DNA of 64,000 bases from an uncultured Sutterella sp. (GTDB lineage: Bacteria; Pseudomonadota; Gammaproteobacteria; Burkholderiales; Burkholderiaceae_F), in the NCBI GenBank assembly GCA_900770335.1, contig CAAGKD010000164.1:1-64000 (forward strand), written 5' to 3'. Below the pieces are notes generated by a model that ran no database searches, was not told the DNA's origin, and saw only the letters and a program-made list of their open reading frames with translations. The translations under genes were made by a program, and so were the position numbers. Below are positions 56,410-64,000 of this stretch, piece after piece. Numbering within the stretch: the stretch's first letter is position 1; every line of letters starts with the position of its first letter.

Positions 56410-57777
56410 ATGTTTGGAAAAGTCCTCATCGCCAACCGCGGCGAGATCGCTCTGCGCATCCAGCGCGCCTGCCGCGAGATGGGCGTGAAGACCGTCGCCG
56501 TGCACTCCGTCGCCGACGCGGACGCAAAGTACGTCCGGCTCGCCGACGAGAGCGTGTGCATCGGCCCGGCGGCCTCCTCGCACTCGTACCTCAACATCCC
56601 CGCGATCATCTCGGCCGCCGAGGTGACGGACGCCGAGGCGATCCACCCCGGATACGGGTTCCTTTCGGAGAACGCCGACTTCGCCGAGCAGGTCGAGCGC
56701 TCGGGGTTCGCGTTCATCGGCCCGCGCGCCGAGACGATCCGCCTCATGGGCGACAAGGTGAGCGCCAAGCAGGCCATGCGCGACGCGGGCGTGCCCTGCG
56801 TACCGGGCTCGGACGGAGCGCTCCCCGACGATCCCGAGGAGATCGTCCGCATCGCCAGGAAGATCGGCTACCCCATCATCATCAAGGCCTCGGGCGGCGG
56901 CGGTGGCCGCGGCATGCGCGTCGTGCGCACGGAGGCTGCGTTGCTCACCTCCGTGGCGATGACCCGCGAGGAGGCGCGCGTCGCCTTCGGCAACCCCACC
57001 GTCTACATGGAGAAGTTCCTCGAGAACCCGCGCCACATCGAGATCCAGGTGCTCTCGGACAACTTCCAGAACGCAATCTACCTGGGCGAGCGCGACTGCT
57101 CCATGCAGCGCCGCAACCAGAAGGTCCTCGAGGAGGCTCCGGCCTGCGGCATCCCGCGCCGCGACATCGAGCGGCTCGGCTCGAGGTGCGTCGACGCCTG
57201 CCGCCGCATCGGCTACCGCGGCGCCGGCACGTTCGAGTTCCTTTACGAGAACGGCGAGTTCTACTTCATCGAGATGAACACCCGCGTGCAGGTCGAACAT
57301 CCCGTCTCGGAGCTCATCTCTGGCGTGGACATCGTCTGCGAGCAGATCCGCATCGCCGCGGGCGAGCGCCTGCGCTACCGCCAACGCGACATCGTTCTGC
57401 GCGGCCACGCGATCGAGTGCCGCATCAACGCCGAGGACCCGTTCACCTTCGTGCCCTGCCCGGGACGCATCACCGCCTGGCACCTGCCCGGCGGCCCGGG
57501 CATCCGCATCGACTCGCACGTCTTCGCGGGCTACACCGTTCCGCCCTACTACGACTCGATGATCGGCAAGCTCATCGCCTACGGCGACACGCGCGAGCAG
57601 GCGATCGCCCGCATGCGCATCGCCCTCTCGGAGTTCGCCTGCGAGGGCATCAAGACGAACGTGAAGCTGCACAGGCTGCTCCTTTCCGACGAGCGCTTCG
57701 CGCGCGGCGGCACGAGCATCCACTATCTTGAAGAGAAGCTCAGAAAGCGCGCCGCCTCGGGCGTCGCCGAGCCCTGA
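56410..57777 (+). CDS. accC: Biotin carboxylase subunit of acetyl-CoA carboxylase
   Basis: 455 residues of the ATP-grasp fold: [20 protein letters not shown] at the start, [15 protein letters not shown], the Gly-rich loop [50 protein letters not shown] and RINAEDP. Loads CO2 onto biotin of AccB. A strong hairpin (57836-57880) separates it from prmA. Confidence 0.98.
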   Translation: MFGKVLIANRGEIALRIQRACREMGVKTVAVHSVADADAKYVRLADESVCIGPAASSHSYLNIPAIISAAEVTDAEAIHPGYGFLSENADFAEQVERSGFAFIGPRAETIRLMGDKVSAKQAMRDAGVPCVPGSDGALPDDPEEIVRIARKIGYPIIIKASGGGGGRGMRVVRTEAALLTSVAMTREEARVAFGNPTVYMEKFLENPRHIEIQVLSDNFQNAIYLGERDCSMQRRNQKVLEEAPACGIPRRDIERLGSRCVDACRRIGYRGAGTFEFLYENGEFYFIEMNTRVQVEHPVSELISGVDIVCEQIRIAAGERLRYRQRDIVLRGHAIECRINAEDPFTFVPCPGRITAWHLPGGPGIRIDSHVFAGYTVPPYYDSMIGKLIAYGDTREQAIARMRIALSEFACEGIKTNVKLHRLLLSDERFARGGTSIHYLEEKLRKRAASGVAEP

Positions 57778-57835
57778 GCCTCGGGCGCCGCCCGGACCCG
57801 AGGGTCCCGGCGGATGCCGTTCCTTTAGAATCCCG

Positions 57836-57880
57836 GAGAAGCGGAGGCCGCAGAAGCGGCCCCGCTTCTCTTTTTGTTTT
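57836..57880 (+). terminator. Terminator between accC and prmA
   Basis: GAGAAGCGG pairs with CCGCTTCTC, with an inner GGCCGC/GCGGCC stem, followed by TTTTTGTTTT. It should end most accBC transcripts 45 bp before prmA starts. Confidence 0.85.
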
Positions 57881-57924
57881 CTCCGGCCGGGCGGTGCGCC
57901 CGCCCGGCATCAGAGGCCATCGCC

Positions 57925-58842
57925 ATGCGTGAATATCGAATCCTCGCCGACCAGCGCTCCGCCGAGGAGATCTCCGACCTGCTCCTTGACGCCGGAGCCC
58001 TCTCCGCCTCGCTCGAGGACGCCGACGCCGACAGCACCGACGAGCAGCCGCTTTACGGCGAGCCCGGCCTCGAGCCCCAGACGCAGGCCTGGCCGCGCTC
58101 GATCATCTCGGTGCTCACCGAGGACGGCTTCAACTTCATGAAGGCCCTCGCCGAAGCGGTCGCGCAGGCGGGCGCCGACGCGCCCGAGCTCCTTGATGTG
58201 AGCGACGTCGAGGATCAGGACTGGGTGCGCATCACGCAGGCCCAGTTCCAGCCCTCGCACGTCTCGCCCCGCCTCTGGATCGTTCCGTCCTGGAGCGAGC
58301 CGCCCGAGCCCGACGCGATCATCGTCCGGCTCGACCCGGGCGTCGCCTTCGGCACGGGCTCGCACCCGACGACCCGGCTCTGCCTCAACTGGCTCGACGA
58401 GAACCTGCGCGCCGAGGACGACGTCCTTGACTACGGCTGCGGCACGGGCATCCTCGCGATCGGCGCCAAGAAGCTTGGCGCGGGCCGCGTGACGGGCACC
58501 GACATCGACCCGCAGGCCGTCGAGGCCGCGCGCGACAACGCCGCGCGCAACGACGCAGAGGCGGACTTTCATCTTCCCGACTCGATGCCCGAGGGGCGCT
58601 TCTCCGTCGTCGTCGCGAACATCCTCGCCAACCCCCTCAAGATCCTCGCCCCGGCCCTGCTCGGACGCGTCGCCCCGGGCGGCAGCCTCGTGCTCTCGGG
58701 GATCCTCGCCAAGCAGGCCGATGAGGTGATCGAGGCCTACCGCGCCGTCGATCCGACGCTGCCCCTCTCGCTCTGGCGCGAGGAGAACGGCTGGGTGTGC
58801 CTCGCCGGCGCGCGCGCGCAGAGCGCGGCGAAGGAGGCCTGA
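57925..58842 (+). CDS. prmA: Ribosomal protein L11 methyltransferase
   Basis: 305 residues. N-terminal substrate-binding part, then the SAM domain with LDPGVAFGTGSHPTTRLCL, VLDYGCGTGILAIGA and VVANILANPLKILAP, all PrmA signatures. Trimethylates ribosomal protein L11. The ATG at 57925 gives MREYRILADQ; a longer frame enters the terminator and is rejected. Start of prmA-zinc ribbon-pfkB, which are 3 bp apart each. Confidence 0.96.
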   Translation: MREYRILADQRSAEEISDLLLDAGALSASLEDADADSTDEQPLYGEPGLEPQTQAWPRSIISVLTEDGFNFMKALAEAVAQAGADAPELLDVSDVEDQDWVRITQAQFQPSHVSPRLWIVPSWSEPPEPDAIIVRLDPGVAFGTGSHPTTRLCLNWLDENLRAEDDVLDYGCGTGILAIGAKKLGAGRVTGTDIDPQAVEAARDNAARNDAEADFHLPDSMPEGRFSVVVANILANPLKILAPALLGRVAPGGSLVLSGILAKQADEVIEAYRAVDPTLPLSLWREENGWVCLAGARAQSAAKEA

Positions 58843-58845
58843 CCC

Positions 58846-59748
58846 ATGGCCGTCATCCTCAAGTGCCCGGCCTGCGGCGCGCTCTGGCGCCTGCCCGCGG
58901 CCGCGGCGGAAAAACCCAATGCGGAGCTCGCCTGCGGCGCCTGCGGCGCGCGGTTCGCCGCGAACGCGACCGAGCGCGCGGAGGTTCCGGACGACCGCCT
59001 CGAGGCGGCGCTTGCCGCCGCGCGACCGAACGCAGAGGCCGGTCAGGCTCCGGCGCCGGTTCAGGCGGTTCAGGCGGTTCAGGCGGTTCAGGCGGCTCAG
59101 ACCGTCAAGACGCCCGAATTCCCAGAAGCGAAGACCAAGCCCGTCGTGGACGCTCCGGAAGCTGCCGCGGAGACGAATGAGACCGAGCCGGCCGACCCCG
59201 TCGTCGCGGGAGGCGAAGCCGCCGCTCCGCGCCCCGCGGTCTTCGTGCCCGAGCGCCATCCCTTCCGGACCTTTCTTCTCGCGGCGCTCGCGCTCATTCT
59301 CGTCGCCGTCGCCGCGGCGAGCGCGCTTCTGCTTCTGAACGGCTTCGTGCTCGCGCAGGCGCCCTATCTGCGCCCCGTCTACGAGAACGTCTGCGCGAAG
59401 CTCCCCTGCCCGGGCTTCTACTGGACGAACGCCTCGACGCTCAGCACCTCCGGGACGCTGCGCGAGGACCCGGCGCTCGGCATGCTCCTGCCGACGGTGA
59501 GCGCCTCGATCACGAACACGTCCCCTCACCCGCAGCAGCTCCCGATCCTCGAGGTGAAGGTGCTTGACGCCGCGGGCGACACGCTCGCCTCGCGCGTCCT
59601 CGAGCCCACGGACTACGGCTTCGTGCAGAAGCCCGCGATCCTGCCGGCGGGTGAAACCGCCGCGACCGTCATCCACTTCCGCTCGACCCTTCCCGTCGAG
59701 GCCGCCGGCGTCTCCGTCCGCGCGGTCGCCAACGAGATCGGCCGCTGA
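58846..59748 (+). CDS. Zinc-ribbon and DUF3426 membrane protein
   Basis: 300 residues. An N-terminal zinc ribbon (CPACGALWRLP and CGACGARF), an Ala/Glu-rich linker with the tandem VQA repeats (about 71-84), one TM (about 138-162, FLLAALALILVAVAAASALL), and a C-terminal DUF3426 domain (SITNTSPHPQQLPILEVKVL and GFVQKPAILPAGETA). The order after prmA is typical of betaproteobacteria. Its role is unknown; the domain layout suggests a membrane-anchored sensor or assembly factor. Confidence 0.88.
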   Translation: MAVILKCPACGALWRLPAAAAEKPNAELACGACGARFAANATERAEVPDDRLEAALAAARPNAEAGQAPAPVQAVQAVQAVQAAQTVKTPEFPEAKTKPVVDAPEAAAETNETEPADPVVAGGEAAAPRPAVFVPERHPFRTFLLAALALILVAVAAASALLLLNGFVLAQAPYLRPVYENVCAKLPCPGFYWTNASTLSTSGTLREDPALGMLLPTVSASITNTSPHPQQLPILEVKVLDAAGDTLASRVLEPTDYGFVQKPAILPAGETAATVIHFRSTLPVEAAGVSVRAVANEIGR

Positions 59749-59751
59749 GCC

Positions 59752-60702
59752 ATGACCGTTCTCGTCTCGGGCTCCATCGCGCGCGACGCCGTGTTCTTTC
59801 ATGAGGGCGCCTTCGCGCGACAGCTCGAAGCGGGCGACGTCCGCCACGTCAACACGACCTTCCTCGCGCCGCGAATGCGGCGCGACTACGGCGGCTGCGC
59901 CGCGAACATTTCCGCGGCGATGCGCCGCCTGGGCGGCGATCCGCTGCCCTGGGGCGTCGTAGGCGAGGATGACGCGGACTACCTGCGCCGATTCGATTCG
60001 CTCGGCATCCGCACGGAGGGAGTCGTCCGCATCGCGGGCGAGCGCACCGCCGAATGCGTCATCCTTACGGACAGCGAGGGCGCGCAGATCTCCGCCTTCC
60101 ATCCGGGCGCCCTCGCGCACGGCGCCGAGGCGCCCTGGCCGCGCATCAAAGGACGCGACGCGGCGCCCGCATTGGCGATCCTCTCGCCCGCCGGACGGGA
60201 GGCGACGCTGCGGGCCGCGCGCGAATGCGTCTCGCGCGGCGTTCCCTTTCTCTTTGACGTCGGCCAGGAGCTGCCGCTCTTCACGCGCGAGGAGCTCCTC
60301 GCGCTCCTCGACGCGTCCTTCGGCATCGCCTGCTCGGACTTCGAGTGCGAGGCCTTCGCGCGGACGACGGGACTCCGGCCCGTCGACATCGCGCGCATGG
60401 GCAGGCTTGTTCTTCACACGCACGGCGCCCGGGGCGCGAGCCTCTGGGAGCCGAAGGCCTCCGAAAGCCTTCACGTCGAGGCGATTCCAGTCAGGACTCG
60501 GAACGCCGTCGGCGCGGGCGACGCGATGCGCGGGGGATTTCTCGCCGGACTTGAGCGCGACCTCGCGCCGCTTGAATCCGCGCGGCTCGGCGCCGTTGCC
60601 GCGGCGCGGAAGGTCGCGGGCGAAAGCGCTCAAGACTATGCGCTCACGCTTGATGCTGCGCGCGAGGATTACGCGCGCATGTGGGGCGGCGCGCCCTTCT
60701 GA
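59752..60702 (+). CDS. PfkB-family carbohydrate/nucleoside kinase
   Basis: 316 residues of the ribokinase fold: VSGSIARDAVFFHEG at the start, YGGCAANISAAMRRLGGDPL (substrate lid region), and the C-terminal ATP/catalytic motif NAVGAGDAMRGGFLAG with the base Asp. Adenosine kinase-like members occupy this place after the DUF3426 gene in related genomes, but the sugar or nucleoside is not certain. It ends just before the transposase remnant at 60718. Confidence 0.87.
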   Translation: MTVLVSGSIARDAVFFHEGAFARQLEAGDVRHVNTTFLAPRMRRDYGGCAANISAAMRRLGGDPLPWGVVGEDDADYLRRFDSLGIRTEGVVRIAGERTAECVILTDSEGAQISAFHPGALAHGAEAPWPRIKGRDAAPALAILSPAGREATLRAARECVSRGVPFLFDVGQELPLFTREELLALLDASFGIACSDFECEAFARTTGLRPVDIARMGRLVLHTHGARGASLWEPKASESLHVEAIPVRTRNAVGAGDAMRGGFLAGLERDLAPLESARLGAVAAARKVAGESAQDYALTLDAAREDYARMWGGAPF

Positions 60703-60707
60703 ACGGA

Positions 60708-60972
60708 CGCGACTTCACTATAGGCGCAAAACACACGATGGCAGAAACCCTACCATCGCATGGCGGCCCCAAGAAAAACGGCGCTGAGGACTCATCCCCG
60801 GCGACGCTTCCATAAGGAGGGCCCGCCCGGTCAGGCCTTCGGCTGCGCGCCTTGCTTCCGCCAGCTCCGCCTGCAGCCCAGCCTCCGCTTCCTTCCGAGC
60901 CTTCCAGACCCAGGGCACGCAGTCGGCCCAGGCAAAGTTCGAGAGCAGCTCCGCCATGTTCGACCAGTCCTG
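60708..60972 (-). mobile_element. Truncated 3' end of the same transposase gene (copy 2)
   Basis: The minus strand reads MAELLSNFAWADCVPWVWKA, and later MSPQRRFSWGRHAMVG, clearly related to copy 1 at positions 1-290. Its frame ends at TAG (60718-60720) inside the conserved end CCTATAGTGAAGT. Similarity begins abruptly near 60972 (CAGGACTGG), so the first part of the element is gone. It lies between the pfkB gene and yggT, facing leftwards. It is a dead fragment: too short to act, and its 5' side is lost. No target duplication can be assigned. Confidence 0.6.
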
Positions 60973-61005
60973 AGGCTCAGGGCGACCGACGGCGTCAGAA
61001 AAGCG

Positions 61006-61557
61006 TCAAAGCAGAATGAACCCGCGCGAAAGCGGGATCACGAACATCAGCAGGACGTTCGTGATGACGATGAGCACGAGGGGCGAGAAGTCGATCCCGC
61101 GGAAGGTCGGGATCAGACGGCGGATGGGACGCAGGAACGGATCGATGAGCATCGCGAGCGTGTAGGTCATCGGGTGGCCGCGATTGACCCACGAAAGCAC
61201 CGCCCAGATGATCGCGCCCCAGGAGACCATCTCGAGCGCCCAGCGCAGCAGCATCGCGAAGGGCGCGATGACGAGCCCGACGGGCGTCGCCGGGAGCGCC
61301 CCGATCGTGCGGTGCACGAGCACGGCGACGACCGCGGCGAGCAGCGCCGTGAAGAGCGACGGCCAGTCAACGCCGCGCTTTCTCGGAACGGCCTTCGAAA
61401 CGGGCTCAACGACCCAGTCCGTGAGGCGGCGGCAGAACTCGCAGAGCGGGTGGCGGGGCGAGAGCGCCCAGTAGTAGAGCCACGCGCGCAGCAGAAGCAC
61501 CGCGCCGAAGAAACCGAAAACAACGCCGAGCACGTACTGAAAAGCCGAAGCGAGCAT
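61006..61557 (-). CDS. YggT family membrane protein
   Basis: 183 residues with two YggT repeats, each a pair of TMs with a conserved loop (ending LSPRHPLCEFCRRLTDWVVE and AMLIDPFLRPIRRLIPTFRG). Members are linked to cell-division or K+/osmotic functions in other bacteria, without a settled role. Single gene between the transposase remnant and ampD. Confidence 0.88.
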   Translation of the reverse strand: MLASAFQYVLGVVFGFFGAVLLLRAWLYYWALSPRHPLCEFCRRLTDWVVEPVSKAVPRKRGVDWPSLFTALLAAVVAVLVHRTIGALPATPVGLVIAPFAMLLRWALEMVSWGAIIWAVLSWVNRGHPMTYTLAMLIDPFLRPIRRLIPTFRGIDFSPLVLIVITNVLLMFVIPLSRGFILL

Positions 61558-61641
61558 GTTCCACCCGATCGCCGCGAGGCGACTGCAAATGATTGAAAAG
61601 ACCGAAGGATTGTTCCGGCATTATGCCCGAACGGCCTGCGG

Positions 61642-62364
61642 TCACCTCGAAGGCCGCTTTGCGCGGGCGGCGAGCGCCGCCGCACGGCGCGCGAGCATGC
61701 CGCGGTCGCAGTCATCGGGGGCGAGCGCGAGGCGCACGCCCTTCGGAAGGCTTGCGCAGAGCCGCGCCCAGTCAAAGAACGGGCCCGGATCGGTCTTCCT
61801 GCCCGGCGCGATCGTCTCGTGACCGGTGACGAAGGCAACGGGAAGCGCCCTGGCGATGCGCCGCAGCGCCCCGGCGAGCGCTCGGTACTGCGCGCGCGTG
61901 AAGGGAGCCTCCCCGGTCCCCTCGAGCTCAATGCCGACGGAGAAGGCGTTCGCGCCGTCGCGTCCGCGGAAGTTCGAAAGCCCCGCGTGCCAGGCGCGGC
62001 GCAGCAGATTGACGTACTGGATCACCCGCCCCCTGCGGCGGATGAAGAGGTGCGCGGAGACGCGCAGGCCCCGGAGCTCCCGAAGGTCCCTGATGCCGGG
62101 CCGGGTCGACTTCCTTTGGCCGAGCCGGTCGAGCCGCCCGAGAAAGAGCCGGTCGACCCAGGGGCCGCCGAAGCGCCCCGCGGGCAGCGAGATGAAGTGG
62201 ATGACGGCGAGCGTGACGCGGCCCGCCTCGCCCTGAGGACGCTCGTCCGCATGGGGGCTCGCCCGGAAGGATGCGCCGGGCAGAAGCCCGCGCGCGAGGC
62301 TAGCGCGCTCATGCGAAGCGCGTTCGCGCACGCGTCTCGCGCGAAGCCGAACGCCCGTCGCCAT
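61642..62364 (-). CDS. ampD: 1,6-anhydro-N-acetylmuramyl-L-alanine amidase AmpD
   Basis: Cytosolic zinc amidase of murein recycling. 240 residues. LAVIHFISLPAGRFGGPWVD (zinc His), HAGLSNFRGRDGANAFSVGI (second His), IELEGTGEAPFT and KTDPGPFFDW (zinc Asp). The N-terminal 45 residues are Arg-rich and longer than typical; the usual family start corresponds to the FRASPHADERP stretch. Starts 7 bp after the PP0621-like gene stop. No ampE or ampR adjoins. Confidence 0.93.
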   Translation of the reverse strand: MATGVRLRARRVRERASHERASLARGLLPGASFRASPHADERPQGEAGRVTLAVIHFISLPAGRFGGPWVDRLFLGRLDRLGQRKSTRPGIRDLRELRGLRVSAHLFIRRRGRVIQYVNLLRRAWHAGLSNFRGRDGANAFSVGIELEGTGEAPFTRAQYRALAGALRRIARALPVAFVTGHETIAPGRKTDPGPFFDWARLCASLPKGVRLALAPDDCDRGMLARRAAALAARAKRPSR

Positions 62365-62370
62365 GGCGCT

Positions 62371-62646
62371 TCAGCGGCGCTTCGCCGCGTCGCGGCAGCG
62401 CTCGGAGCAGTACACGCCCTCGCCGCTTCGCACGGCGTCGCGCCGGGGAAAGTACACCCCGCACTCGTCGCACTTCTCCATGGGCTCGCCGATCGCCTGC
62501 TGGGCGTTTCGGCGGCCGCGCTCGCGGCGCCTCAACTCATCGAGCTCGTCGCGTTCGCGGATGGAGAGCGAGGACTTGCGGCGCGAGATCGACCAAGCGA
62601 CCGCGATCACGATGAAGATGCCGAGAAAGAACAGGATGCGGCTCAT
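62371..62646 (-). CDS. PP0621 family small membrane protein
   Basis: 91 residues: one TM (about 4-20, ILFFLGIFIVIAVAWSI), a charged helical linker and a Cys4 zinc-ribbon-like end (KCDECGVYFPRRDA, then YCSERCRDA). This is the PP0621 family, a small protein of unknown role that sits between the CcsA-like gene and ampD in many beta- and gammaproteobacteria. Spacing to both neighbours is under 20 bp. Confidence 0.9.
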   Translation of the reverse strand: MSRILFFLGIFIVIAVAWSISRRKSSLSIRERDELDELRRRERGRRNAQQAIGEPMEKCDECGVYFPRRDAVRSGEGVYCSERCRDAAKRR

Positions 62647-62664
62647 CTCTTTTCTCTCCGGTCC

Positions 62665-63486
62665 TCAGGCGAGGAACTCGACGATGAAGCTGTAGCCGAA
62701 GTAGGCGACGACGAAGGCGATGAAGCCCACCCAGAAGAGACGCAGCGCCGTGCGCGCGCGCCAGCCCGCGAGCCAGCGTCCGGCCAGGAGCACGCCGAAG
62801 ATGATCCAGCTCAGCCACGTGAGGATCATCTTGTGGTCGAAGAGGAACCACACGCCGTGGGACTCCATCGTCACCCAGGCGCCCGTGACGAGGACGACCG
62901 AGAGGCAGACGAAGCCGCAGGCGACGATGCGGAAAAAGATGCGCTCCATCACGACGAGGCCCGGCAGCGAGTCGACGAACCCGTTCGCCTCGCCGAGCGC
63001 CGCGCCCGGCGACTTGAGGCGCCGGTTCTGCACGCTCATCAGGATGGCATGCACGAGCGCGATCGCCATGAAGCTGTACGCGGCGAGCGCCGCGAGCAGG
63101 TGCCAGCGGAAGAGCCGAGTCCAGTCGGACGCCGGAATCGCAGGCGAGGGCAGGATCACCGGCAGCAAGCAGCCGAAGGCGGCCGCGATGAGGATGATGC
63201 CGAACTGCCCGTGCAGGCGGTGGATGCAGGACTCAACGAAGAGGATGATCACCGAGAGGAAGAACATCACCGACACGGCGTAGCCGAAGCCGAAGTGCAC
63301 CGCCTCGGGCTGGAACATCTCGCTCTGCAGGGCGTAGCCGTGAAGGACGAGGCCGAGAAGCACGGGCCAGCGCAGAAGGCTCGAGGCCTTCGCGTCCGCG
63401 CCCTTTTTCATGGCGCTCACGATGGCGATGCCGCTCAGAAGGTAGAGCATCGCCGCAAAGCCGGTGGAGATGAGAAGAACTGACAT
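62665..63486 (-). CDS. CcsA/YpjD-like cytochrome c assembly family protein
   Basis: 273-residue polytopic protein, eight hydrophobic segments, with LLRWPVLLGLVLHGYAL, TRLFRWHLLAALAAYSFM and SHGVWFLFDHKMILTWLSW; the His residues match conserved ones in CcsA-like haem-handling proteins. In related genomes it is divergent from ffh; here the region to the right holds no ffh. Role in cytochrome c or membrane-protein handling is not established for this branch. Confidence 0.87.
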   Translation of the reverse strand: MSVLLISTGFAAMLYLLSGIAIVSAMKKGADAKASSLLRWPVLLGLVLHGYALQSEMFQPEAVHFGFGYAVSVMFFLSVIILFVESCIHRLHGQFGIILIAAAFGCLLPVILPSPAIPASDWTRLFRWHLLAALAAYSFMAIALVHAILMSVQNRRLKSPGAALGEANGFVDSLPGLVVMERIFFRIVACGFVCLSVVLVTGAWVTMESHGVWFLFDHKMILTWLSWIIFGVLLAGRWLAGWRARTALRLFWVGFIAFVVAYFGYSFIVEFLA

Positions 63487-63824
63487 ACGAAAACCGCCGC
63501 TGCGTGAGGGAGCCCGCCCCGGCCTGCGTCCGCGACGGCGGCTTGCGGCGGCTTGCGGCCCCTCTTGGAATTCCAGGAATCGGATTCGCTCCGGCCTTGA
63601 GCCGGGCGATGAGATTCATTCTACGGCCGCGCCTTACCCACCGCTGAGCCGCCGCTCAATTGCGGCGCCCGCACGCCTCGACGCCCCAAGCGCCGCATCG
63701 CTCTACGCGCTTCGCCCGATCCGCCTTGATCCGCCTGATATTCCACCCGGATTCCGGGTTCCCGTCCCGAACGCCGGGCGCATAGAATGCCCGCTAACCA
63801 ATCGAGGTAGAGGCGCGGATCCGC
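63487..63824. other. Intergenic region left of the window's end
   Basis: 338 bp without a gene I can support. TAGAAT on the minus strand (63618-63623) could serve the CcsA-like gene and TAGAAT on the plus strand (63783-63788) the gene starting at 63825. Neither has a clear -35. Confidence 0.4.
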
Positions 63825-64000
63825 ATGAGTGCCGCTTTCCCAAAGCATGGAGGCCGGGGGAGCAGGAAAGGGCGGTCCGCCGAAGGAGAGGTGACGCCGG
63901 AGCTTCCGCCGACGCCCTCGTCCTGGGACGCGGCGAGAACATCCCGCGGGCTGTCGCGCGAAGGGAGTCCCCCCGCGCGGAGAGCTGCCCGGTCGCCAGG
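63825..64000 (+). CDS. Possible N-terminus of a gene running off the right edge
   Basis: An ATG-initiated frame is open to the window end (MSAAFPKHGGRGSRKGRSAE, later TPELPPTPSSWDAARTSRGL). The first part uses AGG, GGA and GGG codons, unlike neighbouring genes. A GTG at 63891 (AAGGAG close upstream) would give a shorter start. I cannot name it. In related genomes this side often carries ffh or unrelated genes; nothing here matches ffh. Confidence 0.3.
   Translation, partial: MSAAFPKHGGRGSRKGRSAEGEVTPELPPTPSSWDAARTSRGLSREGSPPARRAARSP

Noticed and set aside
57910..60633. 907-codon minus-strand frame over prmA, the zinc-ribbon gene and pfkB
   Set aside because: Antisense to three well-supported genes; Arg/Ala/Gly-rich composition typical of shadow frames.
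60709..60728. Sequence GACTTCACTATAGGCGC resembles a T7 RNA polymerase promoter
   Set aside because: It has an extra base against the T7 consensus and is simply the end of the transposase remnant; no phage genes are present.

Overview
The window is chromosomal DNA of a high-GC betaproteobacterium, order Burkholderiales. Gene order supports this: tkt-gap-pgk in a row, fur divergent from bamE, the zapB-like/zapA/6S RNA cluster, hda-HAD-pcnB-folK divergent from purM, accB-accC-prmA-zinc ribbon-pfkB, and ccsA-like/PP0621/ampD. A gut-type Sutterellaceae-like lineage is my guess, because several usual partners are missing (dnaQ beside rnhA, aroQ before accB, panB after folK). Nearly all of the sequence is housekeeping. 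I see no prophage, CRISPR array, secretion cluster or intact insertion sequence.

Layout. 1-520: the 3' end of a probable transposase gene and low-GC debris. 0.5-8.8 kb: recN, nadK, an LPS-core type glycosyltransferase, fabI, a six-LysM MltD, a methyltransferase and rnhA, then tRNA-Val(CAC). 9-11.2 kb: fur, bamE, a zapB-like coiled coil, zapA and 6S RNA. 11.3-18.8 kb: a TauE/SafE permease, lgt, thiM-thiE, the paired DUF2868/DUF3482 genes and a family 90 glycosyltransferase. 18.8-24.8 kb: queA-tgt-yajC-secD-secF, read leftwards. 25-28.2 kb: darP, a molybdopterin adenylyltransferase fused to an esterase, a small unexplained unit between twin terminators, a lone rfbC and tRNA-Leu(CAA). 28.2-36.5 kb: folK-pcnB-HAD-hda, purM and mutL-miaA. 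36.6-46 kb: dedA, ppk with a Pho-box-like leader, pepT and tkt-gap-pgk with an acyltransferase remnant inserted. 46-54.8 kb: rsmE, a lytic transglycosylase, a KTSC protein, mgtE, an RNase II-family exonuclease, a YqiA-like esterase and mpl. 54.8-64 kb: a hypothetical gene, accBC, prmA and partners, a second 3' fragment of the same transposase, yggT, ampD, PP0621 and a CcsA-like protein.

How genes work together. Cell-envelope functions dominate: Lgt and BamE (lipoproteins and outer membrane), Mpl, AmpD and two lytic transglycosylases (murein growth and recycling), SecDF-YajC (export), AccBC and FabI (fatty acids), and scattered polysaccharide genes. Genome maintenance is covered by RecN, MutL and RNase H; RNA modification by Tgt/QueA, MiaA, RsmE and PcnB; and lower glycolysis/pentose phosphate by tkt-gap-pgk.

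Most unusual items: the Mog-esterase fusion, the small unit between duplicated terminators at 27.2-27.4 kb, the Pho-box-like site before ppk, the SGNH remnant inside the glycolytic run, the DUF2868/DUF3482 pair, and the two transposase tails at opposite ends of the window. I did not find a convincing new multi-gene system.
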